Part shown: positions 53,304-61,906 of the stretch, piece after piece | How positions within the stretch are numbered: position 1 is the stretch's first letter | How the letters are laid out: every line of letters begins with the position of its first letter | Source: JAJKIP01 sp037200685 | Lineage (GTDB): Bacteria > Bacteroidota > Bacteroidia > Chitinophagales > Chitinophagaceae | DNA: 64,000 bases | Assembly: GCA_037200685.1 (NCBI GenBank) | Contig: JBBCIG010000018.1 | Coordinates: 1 to 64,000, forward strand | Direction: 5' to 3' | Translations under genes and position numbers: made by a program | Notes under the pieces: generated by a model | Databases searched by the model: none | What the model was told of the DNA's origin: nothing | The model's input: only the letters and a program-made list of their open reading frames with translations

Positions 53304-53729
53304 TTACTTTGGATCAAAATCCACCATCCATTCAATACCATATTTGTCTCTGAAGCAACCAAAATAAGTGCCCCATGGAGTATCACCAATAGGCCCTTCT
53401 ATTTGTCCACCTGCCGAAAGTCCATTGAATAATTTATCTGCTTCTTCTTTACTTTCCGCAGTTATTACAATTTTACTTCGGTTCTCATTTTCGTTTGTTC
53501 TTCCCATAATTTCCGGAACATCATTTGCCATCAACATACTGCTTTTACCGATAGGCAAAGTAATATTCATAATTTTATTTTCTTCTTTTTCTGCTACTGG
53601 AAACCCGGCACTTGCCAGGTCTTTGAAACGGATAATATTTGTAAACTCTCCACCAAATACTGATTTGTAAAAAGTGAATGCTTCTTCGGCATTTCCGTTG
53701 AAGTTGATGTGAGGATTGATAAGTGCCAT
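53304..53729 (-). CDS. PhnB-like VOC-family protein
   Basis: 141 residues. It begins ALINPHINFNGNAEEAFTFYKS, continues with GGEFTNIIRFKDLASAG and IGKSSMLMANDVPEIMG, and ends TPWGTYFGCFRDKYGIEWMV. That is the PhnB/3-demethylubiquinone-9 methyltransferase-like VOC pattern. The substrate is unknown. Such proteins are often found beside SRPBCC and ArsR genes, as here. Confidence 0.87.
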   Translation of the reverse strand: MALINPHINFNGNAEEAFTFYKSVFGGEFTNIIRFKDLASAGFPVAEKEENKIMNITLPIGKSSMLMANDVPEIMGRTNENENRSKIVITAESKEEADKLFNGLSAGGQIEGPIGDTPWGTYFGCFRDKYGIEWMVDFDPK

Positions 53730-53796
53730 AATTTTTATTTTTTTGATGTTAAATACTTTACTTTCTTATCTTTTGAGATAAGTTTTGAAAACGAAA

Positions 53797-54297
53797 TTAT
53801 TTTTTCGATAAAGAGGCCAATAATTCTCCCAGGTAATTCAATGTCATAGTGAATCCTTCTTTGAAGCCCATTTCAATCTGTTTCTCCATGCGTTCAAGGG
53901 ATTCATTATAAATACTAATACTTACTTTTGTCGTTCCGTTTTGTTCGCTGAAAGTGTAATCCCAATCAGAACCCGGCAATTCAGGATTTTCAGTTGCATC
54001 TGCAAAAGCATTCAAATATTTGAAATTGGTTTTGGGAGTAATGGAAGTATATTTTTGAATTACCCAACGTTCCTGTCCTTCCGGGCTTACCATGGCATAA
54101 AATCTTTTTCCGCCAACTTCAAAATTCATAAATTTTGTTTTTGAGGCATACGGCTTAGGTGCCCACCATTGGTCAAGCAATTCTGCTTTGGTAAATGCAT
54201 CCCATACCAGCGAAAGCTCCGCATCAAATTCCCTGTTTATTAATACCGTCTTTGTTGCTTTGTCAACTGTAAAATCAAATAACAAACCTGTTTTCAT
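53797..54297 (-). CDS. AHSA1-type SRPBCC protein
   Basis: 166 residues. NREFDAELSLVWDAFTKAEL (about 22-41), LDQWWAPKPYASKTKFMNF and a C-terminal GFKEGFTMTLNYLGELLASL give the helix-grip fold of the activator-of-Hsp90-ATPase-like group. Bacterial members bind small hydrophobic molecules. The start overlaps the stop of the ArsR gene by 4 bp (ATGA), so the two are coupled and the ArsR protein probably controls it. Confidence 0.88.
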   Translation of the reverse strand: MKTGLLFDFTVDKATKTVLINREFDAELSLVWDAFTKAELLDQWWAPKPYASKTKFMNFEVGGKRFYAMVSPEGQERWVIQKYTSITPKTNFKYLNAFADATENPELPGSDWDYTFSEQNGTTKVSISIYNESLERMEKQIEMGFKEGFTMTLNYLGELLASLSKK

Positions 54298-54620
54298 TTT
54301 TTCTGTTTTTTAAGTGTTGATAATAAATTGTCAAGTTGGTTGAAATTAGTTTCCCAGATTTTGCGGAACTGTTCCATCCATTTGTCTATCTCTTTCATTT
54401 TGTCTACTTCGAGTGTGTAATAAATTTCTCTGCCGGAAACCTCTTGTTTTACCAACTCGCATTCAGTCAATATTTTTATATGTTTTGATACTGCCTGCCT
54501 GCTGCTGTGAAAATGTTCGGCCAATGCATTTGGTGTCATCGCCTGTGCAGCGATAAGCACGAGAATCGCTCTTCTTGTTGGGTCGGCAATAGCTTGAAAA
54601 ATGTCTCTTCTTATTTCCAT
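54294..54620 (-). CDS. ArsR-type winged-helix regulator
   Basis: 108 residues. DIFQAIADPTRRAILVLIAA (5-24) and AMTPNALAEHFHSSRQAVSKH (about 27-47, in part AEHFHSSRQAVSKHIKIL) form the winged helix; YYTLEVDKMKEIDKWMEQFR is the dimer helix. There is no metal-site CVC motif, so it is probably not a metal sensor. It is co-transcribed with the AHSA1 gene and is likely autoregulated through the twin operator at 54633-54674. Confidence 0.9.
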   Translation of the reverse strand: MEIRRDIFQAIADPTRRAILVLIAAQAMTPNALAEHFHSSRQAVSKHIKILTECELVKQEVSGREIYYTLEVDKMKEIDKWMEQFRKIWETNFNQLDNLLSTLKKQKK

Positions 54621-54632
54621 TTTATATTATTT

Positions 54633-54674
54633 GCAACTACGTGGTTGCGAATATAAGTGCAATTATCTGGTTGC
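54633..54674. promoter_or_regulatory. Twin operator upstream of the ArsR gene
   Basis: GCAACTACGTGGTTGC (54633-54648) and GCAATTATCTGGTTGC (54659-54674) are two imperfect inverted repeats with centres 26 bp apart, 13 bp before the arsR-type ATG on the minus strand. Such symmetric sites suit a dimeric ArsR repressor. Inferred from pattern and position only. Confidence 0.55.
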
Positions 54675-54789
54675 GCAAAATTTTTGAAAATATTTTTCTG
54701 TCAAAGTGAGAAAGTAAGAAGTAGGAGTGCGCAGTGGCTTTATTTTATCGGCTCATATAGTGTATTATTGAGCCACAACCGAACGTTTT

Positions 54790-54958
54790 TTTAAGATGCA
54801 GTACAAGAGTGCGATCATTCGACTTCACTCATTTTATACTTCGACGCAATTATTGATACTTCAACAGTGCTCAATAGAGAACAGAAAGATGAACGGAGCG
54901 TCGCAACGAAGATGATAGTCCACGGGATGCTGCGCATAGTAATGCAGTCGGTCCAATA
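54790..54958 (-). repeat. Composite intergenic repeat, copy K (long form)
   Basis: Minus-orientation long copy with the GCTGCGCATAGTAATGCAG-side insert shared with copy E (GTCCACGGGATGCTGCGCAT). Core GACGCTCCGTTCATCTTTCT and GAATGATCGCACTCTTGTAC variants are present. The 350-bp gap 54621-54971 holds this repeat and the operator above. Confidence 0.75.
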
Positions 54959-54971
54959 ATATTTCAACACC

Positions 54972-57414
54972 TTAATTTCCGTTACCCGCCCGGTTGATCT
55001 CATCAGTAGCCCCGCCTTCAGACCGGCTTACCGGTTTCATGGCTTTGCCAAACCGCCAGCTAAAACTTAGCCGCACTACTCTTGAATCCCATTTTACGGT
55101 GAAGGGTTCATACGCATTTTGAAAAGTGGAATAGCCTGAATAGTTCTGGAAGTAGGTTAAATCGCGGACGCTTAATTTTAGTGAACCTTTATTCTTCATG
55201 ATCAGCTTGGAAACACCAAGGTCCAGTTCTCCCTGTGGTTTCAGCCATTCCTGTAAATCTATCTGGCTTTTGGTTTGATAATAACCGCTTATTTCAAAAC
55301 CCCATCCTTTCTTGAGTTGGAACTGGTTGTTGACACTTACATTCAGTTGTGTCACTACTGCTTTGATGGGCGCCCATACCACTCCTTTTATAATCTTGTG
55401 ATTGAAGACGGCCACTGCGGTCAGGTTCCACCATTTAGTAATGGGCCGTTGAAACGTTTCGCTGATGCCGAAGTTTTGGAAAGAACCCACGTTGCCCCTA
55501 GTATAGATGATGATGTTCTTGTTTACATTACTGCTGTTGGAATCAATGATGAATATCTGTGAAAAATAATCATGGAGATAACTGTACGAAAATTCTGTTG
55601 TCAGCATTTGCTTATACGTGTGGGCCAGTGCAAAATTCCAGGTATACTGCGGTTTGATAAAAGGATTGCCTGCTTCATACGTGTACTTGTTCAGCGTGGT
55701 AATGAAAGGGTTCAGGTTTGAAACGGTGGCCTGTCTATTCGCCGTCCTAACCGGAAGGTGATCATGTTATTGCTGTCAGCATTGTAAGAAACAAAAGCGG
55801 TAGGGAAGAGGCTGCCATAGTTTCTTTTGAAAGCGGAATCTTTTACAAGAGCATTGCCCAATTGATGCGCTTTATAAGAAGTAAGCTCATAACGAAGCCC
55901 TGTTTGCCAATGCCATTTACCTTTTTCTGCATCTATACTTGCATAAGCAGCGCTGATCTTTTCATTATATAAAAAATGATTACTGCGGCTCAGGTCAGGT
56001 TGCCAGCTATTATTATTGTTGTCGTAGTAATAATAGTCAGCAAGGTTGTCTGTTTTGTTGATCGCTGTTTTTAAACCGGATTCAAGGAGGAATTGTTTAA
56101 ACCTCTTTGAGTAATCGACTTTCGCTGTCACGATATTAAGCCGGGAAGGGATATTGCCTTTTGTAGCCGATGCAATGCTGCCCGGTGCTACTAACTGCGT
56201 TCTATAATTTTGATCGCCATTGATGTTGAACTTTACATAATCAAGGTCGACGGTCACTTCACTCGTTTCATTGATCTTATGTTTCCCATTTACATTCACG
56301 CCACCTCTTTTGAAATTTAAATTGTTTTCCCCCGAAGTGTTAATGGATGAATCGACGTGATAGTCCGGCCCCATCCAGTCGATGGTGTTGGAACCTTTCG
56401 CCCTTCTGTCAAAAATTCCACCAGTAAATACGAGGCCCAGCGTTGTTTTATTGCTGATAAAAAAATCAAATCCTGTTTTCAGATTTTGTCCCACTGCCGA
56501 GTTCTTTATAAAATTGGGTTGTTCCAATAAAGCAGAGTCTTCATTTTTCGTATTGAAATATTTTCGCAGTGTATATAAGTCCTGCATCTCACCGTTTGCA
56601 CGCATACCATAGTTGAGGAACCAGTTTACTTTTCCGTTACGGTAATTCAGGTTGATCGTGTTACCTGTTTTTGGATAAATTCCCTGGCCAGCACTTAAGA
56701 CCATCGAGCCATTGAACCCTTTCAGCCGGTTGGATTTCATTTTGATGTTGATGATACCCGCATTACCCGCAGCATCATATTTAGCGCCGGGGTTTTCGAT
56801 CAGTTCCACCACATCAATTTGAGAAGCGCTGATACCAGAGAGATAAGCCTGCAGGTCTGCACCACTTAGTTGGGTAGGCTTGCCATCTATCAGCACCATT
56901 ACGGCTGGTTTTCCTTTCATGATAATGGAGCCATCTTTTCCAACAGTTATGCCCGGCGATTTCTCTAATATATCCATGACGGTAGCACCTGCATTTGTAA
57001 TATTTGCTTCGGGATTAATTACAGTTTTATCTGGCAGGAACTGGATGAGTGGCTTTTTCGAAACAACGGTTACATCTGTAAGCAAACTGCTTTTAAGTTT
57101 AAGTAAGATGGTATCGGAAAACGAAATATCTTTTTCGAGATCGATCCACGAACTGTAACCATCTGCATATCCTGTTTGGCTGGCCCGTACCCTGTATTTG
57201 CCAGCGTTAAGATCTATAAATTCAATAAGGCCATTTGTATTGGCGGCTCCGGAATGAATGACCAGGAATCCGGGGTCAATAAATATACAGTAGAACCCGG
57301 CAGTGTATTTTTCTGTTCATTCACCAAGGTAATGCGAATGCTGCGCTTACCCTGCTGGGCATGGACATGGCTATAAAAAAATAATAAAAGGAAAGGCAGA
57401 AGGATTTTATACAT
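54972..57414 (-). pseudogene. TonB-dependent-type outer-membrane beta-barrel receptor, two frameshifts
   Basis: A gene of about 800 codons from ATG 57414 with signal peptide (LLPFLLLFFYSHVHAQ) and a short carboxypeptidase-like N-domain. The plug follows (VMDILEKSPGITVG, then MVLIDGKPTQLSGADLQAYL), then a barrel of alternating strands. The frame is lost near 57262 (one base missing in a PDS-x-LVIH segment) and again near 55715 (a base missing in a CAAACCTG run where QNLNPF is expected). Downstream, 54972-55607 continues the barrel to its end. These receptors take up ligands across the outer membrane. Either a dying gene or two consensus errors; both shifts are in short runs. Confidence 0.78.
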
Positions 57415-57548
57415 ATACGACCGGCGATCAGCGAATGTATTCAAACAACTAAGAAAAAAATGTGTTTTTGGGTTCAGTGGTAATAATGCTACATGAGTAT
57501 ATGGTTCAATGATTTGTTTCATTCAAAATTTAACATTCAGTATATTTT

Positions 57549-57664
57549 TAGCCCGGCTGCATTGCTACTATGATCGGCTGTTGCGACGCTCCGTTCATCT
57601 TCCTGTTCTTTACTCAGCAATTGCGTCGCAGTTTATCCTGAGCGAAGTCGAATGGTCGCACTCT
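57549..57664 (+). repeat. Composite intergenic repeat, copy L (left part, split by IS110)
   Basis: AGCCCGGCTGCATTGCTACT, GACGCTCCGTTCATCTTCCT, TTGCGTCGCAGTTTATCCTG and GAAGTCGAATGGTCGCACTC are present and stop exactly at the CT where the IS110 element begins (57663-57664). The remaining part resumes at 59036 (TCAGCGTTCTGTCCGCTACT). Confidence 0.85.
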
Positions 57665-59035
57665 CCTATGTTACAAAATAAACAGTAATAGTTCCTTCAG
57701 AGAAAGTTAAGATACCAATAGATTTGATTTTCATAAAGTGAAAAAAGGGTGAGAGCCAATCGCACATAAACAGCCTATAGGCATGTTGAGCTGAAGAAAT
57801 AGCCTCGCTCTTTTTTATCTCTTCGAGTTTGAACAGAATGTAAGGAGTGCCGCCTTGCCGCACATCCAGGATAACCGTAAGGAGACAAAACGAAGGGAGA
57901 TTTTCACTTTATATCATAAAAACAATTGGTATGAAAAGAATCTTAAAACAAGTAGTGGGCATAGATGTAGCCCAGGATGAATTAGTCGTTTGCTCAGGTC
58001 GTTTATATGAGGATTTATCCTGTGAGCTGTATGCTCACAAAATCTTTCCAAATACAGCAAAAGGGTTTGTCTCTCTTATAGAATGGGCGACAAAAAAGCA
58101 AGGAGAAATAGCTGTTCGTTTTGTAATGGAAGCAACGGGCGTTTATCATGAATCACTGGCTTATTTTTTAGCGGAAAGGCAAATGGATGTAAGCGTGGTA
58201 TTGCCCAATAAGATCAGTAATTATGTAAGAACATTATCTGTTAAAACGATAACAGACAAAACAGCTTCTGAAGCGATCACTCAATTTGGATTGGAAAGAA
58301 ATCTTGACAGCTGGCATCCGCCAAAGGGTATTTATAAGAAATTAAGGCAATTAACCAGGGAAAGAGACCAGCTGGTGGAAAGCAGAACAGCGGTCAAAAA
58401 TCAATTACATGCAGAGACTGCCGAAGCCCAACCCAACAAAACAAGCGTAGCAAGAACAAAAAAAACGTATTGCTTTTCTGGATAAACAAGAAGCAGAAAT
58501 TAAAGAAGAGTTACGTGAATTGGTCGGCCAAGATGAAGAAATGAAAAAGCTCTTAATAATTATCTGTTCTATTCCAGGCGTGGGGTTATTAACAGCTGTA
58601 ACAGTGCTGGCGGAAACCAATGGCTTTGACCTGATACGTAATAAAAAACAATTAACCAGCTACGCAGGTCTGGATGTAAGAGAAAAGCAGTCGGGTACCT
58701 CTGTAAAAGGCAAACCCAAAATATCCAAAAAAGGGAATAGATATTTAAGAAAAGCCATGCATTTCCCGGCACTCACAGCCATCCGTCACGATGAAAGGTT
58801 TAAAGCCATATTTGCACGGATGGTAGCAAAACACGGAATAAAAATGAAGGCTGCTGTAGCCATACAACGAAAACTACTGGAAATGATCTTTACAATTTAT
58901 AAAAGCAAAATCGCCTATGACAAAGAATATTTTAAAAAATTAGAGAGCAGGCCTAAGCCACTCTCTAAACAGGCTGGCTTAAGCCGCCTAAAGAACAAAA
59001 ATATAAAATATCCTTTGGTATTTAACACAGAATCT
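57663..59035 (+). mobile_element. IS110-family insertion sequence inserted in a composite repeat
   Basis: About 1.37 kb between two CT dinucleotides (57663-57664 and 59034-59035), with no terminal inverted repeats or target duplication, as usual for IS110 elements. It has a 266-bp noncoding 5' end followed by one transposase gene. Deleting it restores a copy of the composite repeat (GTCGCACTCT joined to TCAGCGTTCTGT), like copy H1 at 37686-37706. The family uses a RuvC-like DEDD domain plus a serine domain and a bridge RNA from the noncoding end. Confidence 0.85.
57735..57896 (+). ncRNA. Bridge RNA of the IS110 element
   Basis: Two consecutive stem-loops with internal loops. First: outer stem 57741-57753 with 57804-57816 (13 bp), inner stem 57769-57775 with 57780-57787. 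Its 5' loop strand holds TCGCAC (57760-57765), identical to the target left of the core (57656-57661). Its 3' strand holds GCTGAAG (57790-57796), complementary to the target right side CTTCAGC (59034-59040). Second: outer stem CTTCG/CGAAG (57821-57825 with 57891-57895). Its 5' strand holds ACAGAAT (57833-57839), identical to the element's right end before CT (59027-59033). Its 3' strand holds AGGAG (57880-57884), complementary to core plus left end CTCCT (57663-57667). This is the layout of target- and donor-binding loops in IS110 bridge RNAs. Confidence 0.8.
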
Positions 59036-59089
59036 TCAGCGTTCTGTCCGCTACTCAGCAATTATCGAACTCTGTTCATTGTACCGTAG
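57931..59089 (+). pseudogene. IS110 transposase with a frameshift and run-on C-terminus
   Basis: From ATG 57931. The N-terminal RuvC-like domain has the acidic residues in VVGIDVAQDELVVC, VMEATGVYHESLAYFLAE and TDKTASEAITQFG. The C-terminal domain (after about codon 200) has CSIPGVGLLTAVTVLAE and SYAGLDVREKQSGTSVKGKP followed by KISKKGNRYLRKA, with the likely catalytic serine in SGTS. An A8 run at 58458-58465 puts the second half in another frame; with seven A the reading continues KKRIAFLDKQEAEIKEEL. The frame leaves the element at 59035 and stops at 59089 in flanking repeat sequence. Probably inactive unless slippage restores the frame. Confidence 0.82.
59036..59068 (+). repeat. Composite intergenic repeat, copy L (right part)
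   Basis: TCAGCGTTCTGTCCGCTACT followed by CAGCAATTATCG continues the repeat interrupted at 57664. Confidence 0.7.
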
Positions 59090-59260
59090 GAATATCTTAT
59101 GGATAGAAGAAATGCAACAATAAGCGACCGACGTTCCAGCGGTCCCGATTCGATCGGGATTATGCAAATTTGAAAACAAGCATAATGCGTTCCTACGGAA
59201 CGCTAATACACCCTGTTTTATATTCTACCCATAAAGTGTTCCGCTGGAACACAGGGAAAA
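59085..59260. repeat. GTTCC/GGAAC palindrome-rich repeat unit
   Basis: GTACCGTAGGAATATCTTAT, AGAAGAAATGCAACAATAAG, a TCCCGATTCGATCGGGA hairpin (59143-59159), GCGTTCCTACGGAACGC (59189-59205) and GTGTTCCGCTGGAACAC (59237-59253) palindromes follow one another. No coding sequence. Each palindrome has a 7-bp stem around a 3-base centre. Confidence 0.6.
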
Positions 59261-59340
59261 TATCATAGCTAATATATTTATAACACTGTGGTATTATTCT
59301 CCCGCCAACAACACAAATTAAAGTGCTTACATAATTAAAA

Positions 59341-59432
59341 GATACTTCACAAATGCCCAATAGAATTACCGAACGCTGAAGAGTGCGACGCAACAGACGT
59401 TCCTAGTAGTAATGCAGCTGGGAAAATATTAT
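59341..59432 (-). repeat. Composite intergenic repeat, copy M (short form, unoccupied IS110 target)
   Basis: On the minus strand it reads CGTCGCACTCTTCAGCGTTC (59371-59390), the exact joined target of the IS110 element 300 bp upstream, here without an insertion. The ends GGTAATTCTATTGGGCATTT and CCAGCTGCATTACTACTAGG are the usual short-form borders. Confidence 0.8.
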
Positions 59433-59501
59433 ACTAGTGGGAAGGGCTGGTCTTCGGGTCAAATGAGTCAAAGCATTCAACAATGAATGATAAATCGTGT
59501 A

Positions 59502-59520
59502 ACCTGCCTACCGGCAGGTG
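59502..59520. repeat. ACCTGCCTACCGGCAGGTG hairpin
   Basis: A perfect palindrome (CCTGCC/GGCAGG) followed by GGGTTCG, one of the small hairpin elements scattered in this genome. Confidence 0.6.
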
Positions 59521-59552
59521 GGTTCGTCTTAATTGGTGTTAACCTCTTTTTC

Positions 59553-59577
59553 TTCTTTTTGCTCTTAGCCTCTTGTT
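59553..59577 (-). repeat. CTCTTAGC 3'-end motif, copy 1
   Basis: CTCTTTTTCTTCTTTTTGCT followed by CTTAGCC, 11 bases after the stop of the K+ channel gene on the minus strand. Related copies follow the stops of the HNH gene (60537) and the DHFR-like gene (62948). Confidence 0.5.
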
Positions 59578-59587
59578 TAGTTTGCAG

Positions 59588-60404
59588 CTAGTCAATTTCA
59601 AATTTTGATCCGCAATGTTTGCAGAAAGCGGCATCATGGTCATGGCCTTTTTTATTACATGATTTGCAAACATCGTGTTTGGTTTCCCGGCTTTTAATAG
59701 CTAATGCCATTTCGGTAGTGATAATACCTGTAGGAACCGCGATGGTGGCGAAACCGATTATCATCAGTAGGTTGGCGATAATTTTGCCCAATGGGGTGGC
59801 GGGTATCAGGTCGCCATAACCAACAGTAGTGATAGTAGTGATAGCCCAGTAGATACATTGAGGAATACTGGTAAATCCATCTTCCGGTTTTTCCACCAGG
59901 TACATGATAGAAGCCATGATGATAACAATGACCATGGCAAACATGAAGAAGATGCTGATCTTTCTGAAACCGCTGGCCAATGCGCTTGACAGGAATCGCA
60001 GATCAGTAAGAAAATGACTGAGCCGGAATATCCTGAATATGCGAAGCAGCCGTACCGCCCGCAACACCAGTAATGGCTGTGATCCCGGAAGCAGCAAAGT
60101 AAAATATGTTGGCAGGATGGCAAGGAGGTCCACAATGCCAAGAAAACTGAATATAAAACGTAGCGGTTTTTTATTAAGCGAGGCCCTCAAAATATATTCT
60201 ATGGTAAATAGTATTGTAAAGGCCCATTCCAGCAGATGAAAAAAATGTTTATGCTTTGCATGTAATTCGGGAAACGCTGTCGAGGATCACAATAGTAATG
60301 CTAAGAATGATCATGCAGAGTAAAAAAATGTCGAATATCTTTCCGGTCGGGGTATGATGTTCAAAAAAAGCATTATGAAGTTTTTCACGCCATTTTTTTG
60401 ACAT
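59588..60404 (-). pseudogene. Voltage-gated-type K+ channel, one frameshift
   Basis: From ATG 60404 the first 50 codons read MSKKWREKLHNAFFEHH and then a first helix FLLCMIILSITIVILDSV; the frame stops soon after because of a CCC run (60269-60271) where two C would continue as DSVSELHAKHKHFF. From 60190 the frame goes on: S4-like VLRAVRLLRIFRIFRLSHFL, pore helix and the selectivity filter TTVGYGD (about 85 codons before the end), last helix, and a C-terminal zinc ribbon CKSCNKKG...CKHCG. The C-terminal zinc ribbon is unusual. Apart from the one-base shift it is a complete six-helix Kv-type channel. Confidence 0.8.
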
Positions 60405-60536
60405 AGTGCAGTAGTATTTGGTTGTTGATAGTGAAGGTAGCGAATATCAGGGCGAATGTCAACGGTCGTTCAGGGGGTAGGTTTTGTGAAATTCTGTTGC
60501 TGTGATGCGTGTCTTACGCATATCACTTTACTCTGT

Positions 60537-60563
60537 CTCTCTTTTTTCTCCTTTTCCCTCTTA
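60537..60563 (-). repeat. CTCTTAGC 3'-end motif, copy 2
   Basis: CTCTCTTTTTTCTCCTTTTC then CCTCTTAGCC, directly after the stop of the HNH gene on the minus strand. Confidence 0.5.
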
Positions 60564-60565
60564 GC

Positions 60566-60847
60566 CTATTTCTTTTTAATTGAATTATCAAAAAACTCCG
60601 GTTCTTTTTTACTTACCCACTTAATGAATTTGATGATCTCTTCATTCTCTTTTATACGATCGACGGTATTGTAATAATTCTTGAGTTCCGTTTCCGAGAA
60701 AACGGCATGCACTTTGGCTTGGCAAATTTTATGCATCGCTACGGTTGGTGTATCCCTCCCGCCTTTGCTTAATGGTATCAAGTGATGGTACACGATGGGC
60801 TCGGCCAGGTCACGGTTACAGAGAGGACATTTGTTTGTATCAGACAT
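60566..60847 (-). CDS. HNH nuclease-domain protein
   Basis: 93 residues. CPLCNRDL (about 7-14) and the HNH core YHHLIPLSKGGRDTPTVAMH (about 20-39) with HKICQAKVHAVFSE provide two zinc Cys, the His pair and the Asn-like position (here Lys/Gly loop). The C-terminal half is a charged helix (RIKENEEIIKFIKWVSKKEP). HNH proteins of this size cut or nick DNA or belong to defence systems; no partner gene is next to it. Intact frame. Confidence 0.85.
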   Translation of the reverse strand: MSDTNKCPLCNRDLAEPIVYHHLIPLSKGGRDTPTVAMHKICQAKVHAVFSETELKNYYNTVDRIKENEEIIKFIKWVSKKEPEFFDNSIKKK

Positions 60848-60875
60848 CGTTAATTATTGTTGAGCAGTAAATATA

Positions 60876-61864
60876 TTATTTATCAATCAAACCTATTTTT
60901 TTTGAATGTGCAATAGCCTCCGCACTTTCCCGGAAAAGGCAAGTGTGTATGCCACGCTTTTCGATAGTTGAAAGTATATCCCGGCTGGCAACTTCATTTC
61001 TGCGAACTATGTTTCGAATGTAAACAGCAAATATCCTATCCGGGTATTTTTCTGATAAGGCGGCATAAATAGCAGGATCGCTTTGGGTATTGTCACCGAT
61101 CAGGATGAACTGTTGCTTTGGAAAAGTTTCTACTATTCTTACTATCCTCAATAATTTGCCATGGTGTTTTGTTTTTCCTGTCTTCCATAATTCAAACCAG
61201 CGTTTTACCTGGTTGAGTAAAAAAGCCCCTTCGGGCAAACGGTTAAATTTAAAGAACTCGTGGAGATAATCGTACAAATTCCATTCGCTGCTGGATACAT
61301 AAAAAAATGGATTGGGGGCTTCCGGCGTAGTATGTGCCGCGGCTAACAACGAATAATGAGTGCCCACATCGCTAAACGCCCTTCGGGTCCGCGGATTTTT
61401 TATAACAACTCCCGCAACCGTCGCCGGATAGTAGCGGAATGCGATACCATGATCGTATCGTCAATATCGGAAATGAAACCATATTGCGTAGAGTGGGGAA
61501 TAAATACCTTGCCTTGTGCTGTGTCGGTAACCCCGCCTTTTTTATCCAGGCTATCTACCAGGACCGTATGCCAGCCCGCAGCTATTTCATGATCAGCCTG
61601 CCATTCGAATTTAAAAAAGCCATCTTTTTCTGTTACACTTTCTACTGTATTATTTTCAAGTACAAGTCTCACCGGCACACCCGGTAAGGGTTTTACAAAG
61701 AATAATCTTAAAAGATGAATGATGTTGGAAAAAATATTATCCCGGTATTTGAACCGTACCCCCGGCAACTTTTTGAATACATGGCCATAAACAATAAGAT
61801 CATGCGTATGCCCAAAACCATGATATATTTTAACAGCCGCCTTCTTACTCATTTCTGGAAACAA
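60876..61864 (-). pseudogene. App1-like (DUF2183) phosphatidate phosphatase-type protein, one frameshift
   Basis: From ATG 61864, residues 1-100 give a beta domain (KIYHGFGHTHDLIVYGHVF, then PGVPVRLVLENNTVESVTEK). The HAD-like DxDxT motif of App1 proteins is SDIDDTIMVSHS (about 135). The frame then breaks near 61403 where TTATAAAAAATCC lacks one base of the expected LLYKNPRTRR. The second half, 60876-61367, continues GTHYSLLAAAHTTPEAP-like segment, FFYVSSSEWNLYDYLHEFF and IGDNTQSDPAIYAAL, which carries the second acidic site. App1 proteins hydrolyse phosphatidate. One base restored would give about 330 residues. Confidence 0.78.
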
Positions 61865-61906
61865 TTTTGCAGTGTAACAAGATCACAGCTTACAAGCCCA
61901 TTAATT

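Noticed and set aside
59193..59393. A 66-codon frame on the minus strand (MRRTLQRSVILLG)
   Set aside because: Same repeat-encoded frame as at 9902; no protein features and no conserved ending.
60566..60847. HNH protein as part of a defence island
   Set aside because: No partner gene of a restriction or abortive-infection system is adjacent; the neighbours are housekeeping-like membrane and lipid genes.
61715..61906. A 64-residue N-terminal extension of the lipid kinase
   Set aside because: It is antisense to the App1-like coding region and the family N-terminus begins at 61907.
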